The translations under genes and the position numbers were made by a program. A model generated the notes under the pieces. That model made no database searches. It saw only the letters and a program-made list of their open reading frames with translations, and was not told the DNA's origin. Shown here piece by piece: positions 1 through 6,698 of a stretch of 18,837 nt of DNA (within the stretch, counting starts at the first letter, position 1; every line of letters begins with the position of its first letter). Origin of the DNA: Candidatus Hydrothermarchaeota archaeon (GTDB lineage: Archaea > Hydrothermarchaeota > Hydrothermarchaeia > Hydrothermarchaeales > BMS3B); assembly GCA_015521945.1 (NCBI GenBank), contig WANG01000133.1, forward strand, positions 1 to 18,837, in the 5' to 3' direction.

Positions 1-281
1 CCATCCTCCCTCTTCTGCATCGCTCCTGTAGGACAGGCCTCAACGCAGGGCGCCCTTCCACAGTGAAAGCAGTTCATGGGAATAAAGTCGTAACGTATCC
101 GCTCACCGAACTTCTCAGGACCAAGCTCAATAACACGCATCGGCCTAACAGGACCAGCTGGCAGCTCCTTCTCCATCTTGCACGCTATCTCGCAGCTCCT
201 GCAGCCGATGCAGCGCTCCGTATCTGTGAATATCCCCACAGAACTCCGCTGGATTTCATGAAACTGCATCGCCTGAGTCAT
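1..281 (-). CDS. 4Fe-4S ferredoxin-type electron-transfer subunit (partial, C-terminus beyond window)
   Basis: Electron-transfer partner of the molybdopterin oxidoreductase just upstream. The first 93 residues are visible and begin MTQAMQFHEIQ. They carry two cysteine groups typical of the beta subunit of complex iron-sulfur molybdoenzymes: CIGCRSCEIACK near residues 24-35 (CxxCxxCxxxC), and CFHCGRAPCVEACP near residues 71-84 (CxxCx4CxxxCP). The ATG (281-279) lies 1 nt after the stop of the catalytic gene, and a GAGGTGAG ribosome site overlaps that gene's end, so translation is coupled. No signal peptide is seen. The family normally carries four clusters in about 180-250 residues; the rest, and any NrfD-like membrane anchor, would lie to the left of position 1. 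The family is clear but the physiological partner is not. Confidence 0.85.
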   Translation of the reverse strand, partial: MTQAMQFHEIQRSSVGIFTDTERCIGCRSCEIACKMEKELPAGPVRPMRVIELGPEKFGERIRYDFIPMNCFHCGRAPCVEACPTGAMQKRED

Positions 282-282
282 C

Positions 283-2712
283 TCACTCACCTCTCATCGC
301 CTGCACATCTTCTTCCATCAGATTCCTGCACTGCTCCCTCTCAATCTCCGTGAAGGGCTTTGCATACCAGCCGGTAAACAGCTTCAGCTTCATCATCGGA
401 CCCTTCAGCGCCTCCTTCTTCGGACCGACCCCGGTCAGCGGGTCATCGCTATCAGCCTTGTACACCTTCACCAGCCCCGAGCCCTTGTACTGCGCCTGCC
501 CGTAGAAGGGGTCAATCTCCGATGGCAGCAGCAGGTCGGTGGGTGCGTACGGGAAGAAGGGCTGCTCCTCGTCCCAGCCCTCCGGCATCCAGACCACGCG
601 AGGATGCACCGCGTGGTTAACCCTCGCCTTCGCCTTGACAATTGCACGCCTGGACTCCACGTACACCATGTCTCCATCCTCAATGCCCAGCGCCTTGGCG
701 GTATCCGGGTGGATGTTCACAAACTGGTGTGGCTGCAGGTCCGCCCCCCACGGCAGGTACCTGCCCTGCTCGTGGTAGGTCTCCGCAACGTGCCCCGTGG
801 TGAGCGTCAGCGGGTACTCCTCGGCCACCTTCGGCGTCCTCACCACCGACTCCGTGGGCTCGTGCAGCACCGGTATGGGGTCGTAGCCCAGCTCCTCCAG
901 CTCCTCGGAGTAGAGCATGACCTTCTTCTTTGGCGTCGGGAACCTGGTGTCCGTGCCGGGGTAGTTCTGGTCCTCCATGTACATGTAGTACATCGGCAGC
1001 TCCTCACCCTTCAGGTGGGGCCACCAGGCTCTCCCCAGGTTCTCCTTGCAGAACTTGGCGGTCTGCCCGTAGGAGAGGGGCCAGGCTTTAACGAAGTAGT
1101 CGTGCACGCTCTCGGGGGTCTTGCCCACGTACTTCGTCAGGTCCCACCCGAAGCGTCTCGCGAGGGCTATCCAGAAGTCCCTCCCCGGACGCTGCTCCCA
1201 CAGGGGGTCAACCACCTTGCGGTGCCACTCCAGCCTGCGCTCATTCGCATGGTGGGTTGTGCCATCAAACTCAAACCCGTAGCAGATGGGCAGCACCACC
1301 GTGGACAGCTTGCCCGTGGTGTTCGCCCACAGACCCAGGTGCACCGAGATGTCCAGCTTCTTCAGCGCCTCCCTCACGTAGTACCCGTTGGGCTGGTTGC
1401 ACGCCTGGTTGCCATTCCATATCAGCGCCCTTATCTTGCCCTCATACACGAAGTCCCACCAGTCAGCCAGCGATGTGCCGTAGGGGTGCGGCGGGCAGTA
1501 CTGGTTGCCCTTGTAGCGCATGCCTATGGTTCTTCCCCACCAGCCGTTGAGCAGGAACTTCTCGTCCTTTGTCACCCCATCCTTCGGCTTGGCATCGGGC
1601 GGCAGGCCCGTGGGGTATGCCCCCCTGGTCTGGTGCATCACCGTCCAGCCGCCCCCGGGCTTGCCCAGGTTCCCGACTATGGCGGTCAGAATCGCCGTGG
1701 CCCTGCCGTTATTGGTGCCGTTGTACTGCTGCGCCGTGCCGTGGTTGCTCACTATCGTGCTGGGCGTGAGGGTCGCGAACATCCTCGCCGCCTTCCTGAG
1801 CTTCTCAGCCGGCACCCAGGTGAGCTCCTCCATCCTCTCCGGGGAGTAGTACTTCAGGATGAACTCCCTGAACTTCTCCCACCCGTGGCACCACCTGCTC
1901 ACGAAATCGTGGTCATACAGGTCCTCCTCTATTATCACGTGCATCATGGCGTTGAAGACTCCAACATCCGTACCCGGGCGGTGCTGCAGATATAGGTCCG
2001 CCTTGGCTGCGGTCTTCGTGTAGCGGGGGTCCATGACTATCAGCTTAGCACCCCTCTCCTTCGCCTCAATCAGCCACTGGGAGGTCACCACCTCCGTTTC
2101 CATGACGTTCTTGCCGCAGATGAAGATGCACTTGCTGTTCACCCAGTCCTCGCACCCCTGGGTCTGCCTGCCCAGCCCGAAGGTTGAGCCGAAGGTGAAG
2201 TGGGCACCAACACCGTTGTTCTCACCGCACAGGGGACCGGTTCCCGTCACATTGGGGCTGCCGTACAGCTCCATGAACATGTGCCCAAGCCAGCGCTCCT
2301 GCTGGTCGGTTCTGCCCGAGCCGAAGTACGCAAGCGCTCCCGGACCGTACTTCTCCCTGACCTCCTTCAGCCTGTCGGCGATGAAGTCAAGCGCCTCGCT
2401 CCAGGTGACACGCTTCTTGCTGCCATCCCTCTGGGTTATCATCGGGTACTTCACCCTGTAGGGGGAGTACGGGTAGAGCCCCATGAACTGCCCCTTCGTG
2501 CAGAGCCCGCCCCTGCTTATGGGGTGCGCCTCATTGCCGTACACCCGCCTTATCCTGCCCTCATGCACGTACGCCTTTATACCGCACATGGTCTCGCACT
2601 GGTTTGAGCACACCGTCTCAACAACCTCGCACTCTCCGATTCCGGGGTACTCCTCCCTGTACCTGCCGGAGGTGGTATCCGAAGCCAGTGGTATCGGGAA
2701 CTCCTCCTTCAC
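283..2712 (-). CDS. Molybdopterin (Mo/W-bis-MGD) oxidoreductase, DMSO reductase superfamily catalytic subunit
   Basis: An 809-residue catalytic subunit. In order it has an N-terminal [4Fe-4S] motif Cx3Cx3Cx27C (C35, C39, C43, C71), molybdopterin-binding core domains, and a C-terminal molydopterin dinucleotide-binding domain beginning near YPLTLTTGHVAETYHEQGR. Cys162 in GTGPLCGENN is the likely Mo/W ligand. The GTG start at 2712 was chosen because AGGAGGTGA (2717-2725) sits 4 nt upstream; an ATG 36 nt further up has no such site. The N-terminus (VKEEFPIPL) has no twin-arginine signal, so the enzyme is probably cytoplasmic, unlike most thiosulfate, polysulfide or arsenate reductases. It is followed by an Fe-S subunit, which argues for redox chemistry with an electron chain. 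The substrate cannot be assigned: thiosulfate/polysulfide-type reductase, acetylene hydratase-like and unknown substrates all remain open. Confidence 0.88.
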   Translation of the reverse strand: MKEEFPIPLASDTTSGRYREEYPGIGECEVVETVCSNQCETMCGIKAYVHEGRIRRVYGNEAHPISRGGLCTKGQFMGLYPYSPYRVKYPMITQRDGSKKRVTWSEALDFIADRLKEVREKYGPGALAYFGSGRTDQQERWLGHMFMELYGSPNVTGTGPLCGENNGVGAHFTFGSTFGLGRQTQGCEDWVNSKCIFICGKNVMETEVVTSQWLIEAKERGAKLIVMDPRYTKTAAKADLYLQHRPGTDVGVFNAMMHVIIEEDLYDHDFVSRWCHGWEKFREFILKYYSPERMEELTWVPAEKLRKAARMFATLTPSTIVSNHGTAQQYNGTNNGRATAILTAIVGNLGKPGGGWTVMHQTRGAYPTGLPPDAKPKDGVTKDEKFLLNGWWGRTIGMRYKGNQYCPPHPYGTSLADWWDFVYEGKIRALIWNGNQACNQPNGYYVREALKKLDISVHLGLWANTTGKLSTVVLPICYGFEFDGTTHHANERRLEWHRKVVDPLWEQRPGRDFWIALARRFGWDLTKYVGKTPESVHDYFVKAWPLSYGQTAKFCKENLGRAWWPHLKGEELPMYYMYMEDQNYPGTDTRFPTPKKKVMLYSEELEELGYDPIPVLHEPTESVVRTPKVAEEYPLTLTTGHVAETYHEQGRYLPWGADLQPHQFVNIHPDTAKALGIEDGDMVYVESRRAIVKAKARVNHAVHPRVVWMPEGWDEEQPFFPYAPTDLLLPSEIDPFYGQAQYKGSGLVKVYKADSDDPLTGVGPKKEALKGPMMKLKLFTGWYAKPFTEIEREQCRNLMEEDVQAMRGE

Positions 2713-2756
2713 GCTATCACCTCCTGTGTTCAACGCATAGTGTAACATACTTGGAG

Positions 2757-2764
2757 TATATAAA
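2757..2764 (-). promoter_or_regulatory. TATA box of the molybdopterin oxidoreductase operon
   Basis: TTTATATA on the minus strand lies in an AT-rich gap. Its centre is about 48 nt before the GTG start at 2712. This puts a transcript start near 2735 with a leader of roughly 20 nt that includes the strong ribosome site. It shows that this two-gene unit can be transcribed separately from the fwd operon upstream. Inferred from sequence only. Confidence 0.6.
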
Positions 2765-2799
2765 TTTTTCCATTTCTCCAGTATTATGATATATTTTCA

Positions 2800-2809
2800 A
2801 AAAATAATC
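2800..2809 (-). terminator. T-rich tract downstream of fwdD, possible archaeal terminator
   Basis: The minus strand reads TTATTTTTTG about 30 nt after the fwdD stop (2840), inside a low-G+C gap of about 125 nt in an otherwise G+C-rich region. Archaeal intrinsic terminators are mainly oligo-T tracts without a required hairpin. No strong hairpin was seen. Confidence 0.4.
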
Positions 2810-2839
2810 TAAATTCACGCTTTTTATGCCATGTGGATG

Positions 2840-3307
2840 TTACCCATGTTTGTCAACATTTGTGTTGAAGTTAAACGCACGGCTGAAAACGCCGGGTGGC
2901 GGGTCAACACGGGTGTCAACCCCCTCCAGGTATCCCCTCATGAGCTCCTCTATGCTCAGCACCTGCCGCTCTGTCTTCTCCACCACCCCCACCATGCCCT
3001 TGTACCCAGGAGAGCCCGTGCACCAGGTGCGCTCGTCTATTATGAGGTTCGCCCAGGGGGACAGGGGGAGCAGCACCGAGCCCCTCTGCACCCTCTCGCT
3101 CAGCATCGCCCTGAGCACCACCCCACCCACCCCTGTCCTCACCAGCACCCTGTCCCCGCTTCCAACGCCCAGCTCGGCGGCATCCTCCGGATGCAGGAAG
3201 CAGACCGCCGCCCTTTCCCTGTACACCTCCCGCAGCTTCCTGCCCCCCTTCACCACCTCCCCCTGCTCCACGGTTCTGGCGGTGTTGATAACAACCCTGA
3301 GGCTCAC
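2840..3307 (-). CDS. fwdD: Formylmethanofuran dehydrogenase subunit D
   Basis: Subunit D supplies the molybdopterin dinucleotide-binding domain that in other Mo/W enzymes is fused to the catalytic chain. With FwdB it forms the site that reduces CO2 to formylmethanofuran or runs the reverse oxidation. Family landmarks seen are NTARTVEQGEV near the start, LGVGSGDRVLVRTGVGG in the middle and PLSPWANLIIDERTWCTGSP. I chose the GTG at 3307-3305, which overlaps the fwdB stop as GTGA behind a GGAAGGGGG purine tract; an upstream ATG would create a 58-nt overlap. The protein is 155 residues, longer than the roughly 130 usual for the family. The extra part is a C-terminal tail of about 25-30 residues ending NTNVDKHG. 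Subunits A, C, F and G are not in the window. Confidence 0.88.
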   Translation of the reverse strand: MSLRVVINTARTVEQGEVVKGGRKLREVYRERAAVCFLHPEDAAELGVGSGDRVLVRTGVGGVVLRAMLSERVQRGSVLLPLSPWANLIIDERTWCTGSPGYKGMVGVVEKTERQVLSIEELMRGYLEGVDTRVDPPPGVFSRAFNFNTNVDKHG

Positions 3308-4644
3308 CTGCCTGCCCCCTTCCTCTCCCTTATCCTGCGGTATATCTGCTCCAGCACCCACTCATCCGAGGGCACACCAGAGACGGGAGGAATCACCTGC
3401 CTCACGCGCACCGGCACATCGTCCATGCGGTAGCAGGTGCCGGCGCTCTCAAGCCCAACCACAGCTCCCGGGAGCACCACATCCGCCAGCATGGTCGTGG
3501 GGTTATGAGAGATCTCCACCACTATCAGCGGAATCTCCGCCATCCGCCTCACCGCCCTCTTAGGCAGGTGCGCCCCCGGGTCTGCGCCTATCACCAGCAT
3601 GGCGTCAACCTCGCCCCTGGCGAGGAGGTCAACGACGCTGGTCTCTCCAGGGTTGTACCAGGCGTACCCCCTGGAGAAGTCCACCGCATACGGGAAGCCC
3701 GTCTGCCATCCCAGCACCTGATTGGTGCCCGCCACGTTGCAGTGCCCCCGCATGGGGAGCACCGCAAACTTCGTGTGGGCATTCAGGTCCTCCGCCAGCC
3801 TTATAGCCGCCGCCACGTTCCAGCTCTTTCCCCGTGAGCTCGCCAGCCCGAGTCCGAAGAACATCACCCCGAAGCTGCAGCCCTTCATCACCTCCGCCAG
3901 CCTCCCCAGCTCATCCACACGCACCCCTCCAACCCTTTCCCTGTTCACCTCCAGCCCCCTCACCAGCATGCGCAGCACCGTCAGCACCTCATAGTCAGAA
4001 TTCGGCTCCACCTGTATGAACCAGTCAGCAATCTCAGCCGTCTCGCTTCTCCTGACGTCCACCACCACCAGCCTCCTGTCCGACCTGCCCCGCTCCCTGA
4101 AGTACCCCCGCGGAAACGCGGAGTACCTGGAGAGGTGTCTCGGATGGGAGGCTGCGGGATTGGCACCCCAGTATATCACCAGGTCAGCTCTGTTCTTCAC
4201 CTCCCCCAGGGTGCACGTCGGCATCCCGGTGCTCTGCAGCGCCAGAATAGACGGGCTGTGGCAGATGCTGGAGCAGTTATCCACTATGCCCCCTATCTCC
4301 TCTGCTATCCTTATGCCCACCCTCAGAGCCTCACAGGAGGTCTCAGACCAGCCAAACAGGAGCGGCCGTGATGACTCCAGCAGAATCTCAGCCGCCAGGG
4401 TGAGCGCCTCATCCAGCTCAGCCCGCCTCAGACTCCCACCCCTCCGTATCAGCGGGTACCTCAGCCTCTCCTCGCTGGTGGCGTGCATGAACTTCGCGGT
4501 GCCCATCCTGCACGCGTGCCTGACCTGGACTATCCTCCCATCCTCAATCTCAAGCACGATGTCATCGCACAGGCAGCCGCAGACCGTACACCCCACATTC
4601 TCAACCACAACCCTGCTCATCCGTCCCTGAGCCTCACCATACAT
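3304..4644 (-). CDS. fwdB: Formylmethanofuran dehydrogenase subunit B (Mo/W catalytic subunit)
   Basis: This is the pterin-binding catalytic subunit of the first enzyme of the H4MPT C1 pathway, acting in the cytoplasm. Cys19, Cys22 and Cys26 in CTVCGCLCDDI, plus the Cys of VRHACRMG, bind a [4Fe-4S] cluster. NCSSICHSPS holds the Mo/W-ligand cysteine; selenocysteine occurs here in some methanogens, but this gene has an ordinary Cys codon. The protein has 446 residues from the ATG at 4644, close to the usual 430-440. That ATG follows the moaA-like stop by 13 nt with a G-rich GGGGTGGTGG site; ATG 4620 is a possible alternative. It overlaps fwdD by 4 nt. Whether it is the Mo (Fmd) or W (Fwd) isozyme cannot be told from sequence alone. 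Confidence 0.9.
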   Translation of the reverse strand: MYGEAQGRMSRVVVENVGCTVCGCLCDDIVLEIEDGRIVQVRHACRMGTAKFMHATSEERLRYPLIRRGGSLRRAELDEALTLAAEILLESSRPLLFGWSETSCEALRVGIRIAEEIGGIVDNCSSICHSPSILALQSTGMPTCTLGEVKNRADLVIYWGANPAASHPRHLSRYSAFPRGYFRERGRSDRRLVVVDVRRSETAEIADWFIQVEPNSDYEVLTVLRMLVRGLEVNRERVGGVRVDELGRLAEVMKGCSFGVMFFGLGLASSRGKSWNVAAAIRLAEDLNAHTKFAVLPMRGHCNVAGTNQVLGWQTGFPYAVDFSRGYAWYNPGETSVVDLLARGEVDAMLVIGADPGAHLPKRAVRRMAEIPLIVVEISHNPTTMLADVVLPGAVVGLESAGTCYRMDDVPVRVRQVIPPVSGVPSDEWVLEQIYRRIRERKGAGR

Positions 4645-4657
4645 GACCACCACCCCT

Positions 4658-5539
4658 TCAATCAAGCAGCAGCTCAACCGCCCTCTCAAAAGCCCTCCTC
4701 ACCCCCCGCTCACCATCCCCGGGAATCTCCACCCTGCGGGAGTCTGAGTACCTGAAGCCCCTGAGGAATCCATCCGCCGTAACCCTCAGCCCCCTGCACC
4801 GCATCCCGGTGCACCCCGATGAGGTGCTCACCCTGGTGCAGAGGCTAACCCTCACCCCATCCACCATATAAACCGGGCGGTCGTGGGGGGACCGCCTTCC
4901 AGCCACCCTCTCCCCCATGCTGGCAAGCATGCACTCCACCACCTCCAGCCCAACGTGATGTCTGCGGTAGAAGGCGGGGTTGTGAGCGGGCTCCACCAGC
5001 TCTATGAGCTGCAGGCTGCACCCCCGCCTGGAAGCGAACTCAATAATACCCGGAAGCTCCTCCAGGTTAATCCCCCGCATCACCACGGTGTTCAGCTCCA
5101 CCTCCATACCCCTGGCGAGGGCTTCATCTATCCCCTCCACGACCCTCCACAGCATACCCCCACCGGTAAGGCTGGCATAGGTGCGCTCCCTGAGGGTGTC
5201 CAGGCTCACGTTCACCCGCCTCAGCCCCGCTCTGACGAGCTCTCCAGCCATCTCCCCCAGGAGCACCCCGTTGGTGGTCATGCTCAGAGAGGCAAGCTCC
5301 CTGATTCCTGCAAGCCTCTCCACCACCCTGACTATATCCCATCTGAGCAGGGGCTCACCCCCCGTCAGCTTGACCCTGCGCACCCCGAAGGCTGTGCCCG
5401 TTCTCACTATCAGCTCAACATCACCGGGAAGGAGCCTCCTGCACCTCCGCACCTCCCTCATGCCCTCGGCGTGGCAGTACACGCATCTGAGGTTGCATGC
5501 GTCCGTAAGCGAGATTCTAAGGGAAGGTATAGCCTGCAT
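4658..5539 (-). CDS. moaA: MoaA-like radical SAM protein (GTP 3',8-cyclase family, atypical C-terminus)
   Basis: MoaA makes 3',8-cyclo-GTP, the first step to molybdopterin. Visible here are the radical SAM motif C15xxxC19xxC22 (TDACNLRCVYCH), LTGGEPLLR, MTTNG, VNVSLDTL and NTVVMRGIN, all characteristic of MoaA. The protein has 293 residues, about normal. The C-terminal region is unusual. The family motif CxxCNRxRxTxDGxLxxC, which binds the auxiliary cluster and GTP, is replaced by cysteines 234, 243 and 248 (Cx8Cx4C), followed by RGLRVTADGFLRG, where the final Cys is Gly261. The usual C-terminal Gly-Gly is also absent (ends AVELLLD). It overlaps the end of moeA1 by 23 nt and lies just upstream of fwdB. 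It is either a diverged cyclase or a paralogue with changed chemistry; the symbol denotes family only. Confidence 0.78.
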   Translation of the reverse strand: MQAIPSLRISLTDACNLRCVYCHAEGMREVRRCRRLLPGDVELIVRTGTAFGVRRVKLTGGEPLLRWDIVRVVERLAGIRELASLSMTTNGVLLGEMAGELVRAGLRRVNVSLDTLRERTYASLTGGGMLWRVVEGIDEALARGMEVELNTVVMRGINLEELPGIIEFASRRGCSLQLIELVEPAHNPAFYRRHHVGLEVVECMLASMGERVAGRRSPHDRPVYMVDGVRVSLCTRVSTSSGCTGMRCRGLRVTADGFLRGFRYSDSRRVEIPGDGERGVRRAFERAVELLLD

Positions 5540-6698
5540 TCCTCAGCACCCTCACCTGCACCCGTGCACCCGCCTCAACTCTCTCCACCCCCTCAGGCAC
5601 CTCAACGAGCCCGTGAGCCCTCGCAAGGGAGAGCAGCACCGAAGAGCGCTGAACCTCCAGAGGCTTCGCGTAGCAGCACCCGTTCCTCCTGCTCAGCACC
5701 ACCCTGACGAAGTCACGCCGTCCACGCCTTGAGCGTATGGTTTTCTCAGCCACCGCCTCAACCACCGGCGGAGAATAGCACATCCCCCCGAGCTTCAGTA
5801 TCACGGGCTTTACAAACACCTCAAAAGTCACCCATGCAGCAGCCGTCCAGCCTGAAAGTGCAAAAACCAGCTTGCCGTTAAGAACACCGTACGCCATTGG
5901 CTTACCCGGCTTTATCGCCAGGAAGTGCGCCCTCTTCTCACCCGCCTCCTCCAGTATTTTTGGCACTAAGTCCCTCTCACCCCTTGAGCTCCCGCCCGTG
6001 GTAACGACCAAGTCAGCCTCCCGCGAAGCTCTCACAAGCACCCGCTTCAGCTCACTGTACTCGTCCCTGACTATGCCATAGCCCAGCACCTGCGCCCCGC
6101 ACCTGAGGATTTCAGCGCTGAGGGTGGGGGTGTTCATGTCATATACCCTTCCCCTCTCAAGCCTCTCCCCAGGCTCAACCACCTCGCTGCCCGTAACTAT
6201 AAGGGCAACCCTCGGCCTTCGCACCACCCTCACGTGGGTCAGCCCGAACCCGGAGAGGAGCCCAAGGTGCAGGGGCTCAAGCACCGTGCCCGCGTTCAGC
6301 ACCCTCTCCCCTGCCCTGACATCCTCACCCCTGTACGCCACATCCCTGCCGGGCTTCACCTCCCGCAGCACCACCAGGTGCTCCCCCTCAACCCTGGCAT
6401 GCTCACGCCTGAGCACCGCATCCGCCCCCCGTGGCAGGGGGTCACCCGTGGCCACCGGCACCGCCTCACCTGCCCCAAGCCTCTCCCCGCGCACCAGCCT
6501 CAGGCGTGCCCCTCTTCCCGAATCCACCGCCCTGAGGGCATACCCGTCCATTGTCGCCCTGGTGAAGGGTGGCAGGTCAATGGGGGCGTGCACATCCTCC
6601 GCAAGAACCCTGCCGGCGGCACAGCACACTGGCACTGCCTCAGCCTCAAGGGTGCGGACGCTCTCAAGAGCGCTGTTCAGCACCTCCTGCGCCCTCAC
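5517..6698 (-). CDS. moeA: MoeA-family molybdopterin molybdenumtransferase, paralogue 1 (altered LPGNP loop)
   Basis: MoeA inserts molybdate or tungstate into adenylylated molybdopterin. This 393-residue protein has the family layout and keeps TMDGYA (E. coli Asp59 position), PRGADAV (Asp142), TGSE (Glu188), VRDE (Asp228), TTGGSSRGERD (Asp259) and AIKPGKP (Lys279). Those positions were aligned from memory. The LPGNPVSA loop, with two conserved prolines, is replaced by LSGWTAAA at residues 281-288, and the Lys275 position is Phe. The C-terminal domain IV is present. The GTG start at 6698 overlaps the stop of moeA2 as GTGA behind GGAGGTGGAG. Residues 17-44 are almost identical to moeA2, far above the similarity elsewhere. 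Likely role: Mo/W insertion, possibly together with its neighbour. Confidence 0.85.
   Translation of the reverse strand: MRAQEVLNSALESVRTLEAEAVPVCCAAGRVLAEDVHAPIDLPPFTRATMDGYALRAVDSGRGARLRLVRGERLGAGEAVPVATGDPLPRGADAVLRREHARVEGEHLVVLREVKPGRDVAYRGEDVRAGERVLNAGTVLEPLHLGLLSGFGLTHVRVVRRPRVALIVTGSEVVEPGERLERGRVYDMNTPTLSAEILRCGAQVLGYGIVRDEYSELKRVLVRASREADLVVTTGGSSRGERDLVPKILEEAGEKRAHFLAIKPGKPMAYGVLNGKLVFALSGWTAAAWVTFEVFVKPVILKLGGMCYSPPVVEAVAEKTIRSRRGRRDFVRVVLSRRNGCCYAKPLEVQRSSVLLSLARAHGLVEVPEGVERVEAGARVQVRVLRNAGYTFP
6571..6652. repeat. 82-nt near-identical tract, copy in moeA1
   Basis: This tract matches 7794-7875 in the neighbouring moeA with 78 of 82 bases identical. It encodes the stretch from LEAEAVPV through CAAGRVLAED to IDLPP, just before the DGYA motif. 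Similarity falls sharply on both sides. A gene-conversion tract between paralogues is the simplest reading. Confidence 0.85.

Noticed and set aside
604..1995. A long plus-strand open frame of over 460 codons opposite the molybdopterin oxidoreductase
   Set aside because: The reverse frame shows no family motifs and consists of G+C-rich, Pro/Arg/His/Val-biased sequence, as expected for the antisense of a conserved gene. The minus-strand protein has clear cluster and pterin motifs.
3304..3361. A 58-nt overlap of fwdB and fwdD that could suggest a frameshift or fusion
   Set aside because: A GTG at 3307 with a purine-rich site upstream gives a normal 4-nt GTGA junction and the expected FwdD N-terminus, so no frameshift is needed.
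3505..4755. Several plus-strand frames of 90-200 codons opposite fwdB
   Set aside because: No motifs, Pro/Ser/His-biased composition, and they lie opposite a gene with intact FwdB cluster and catalytic motifs.
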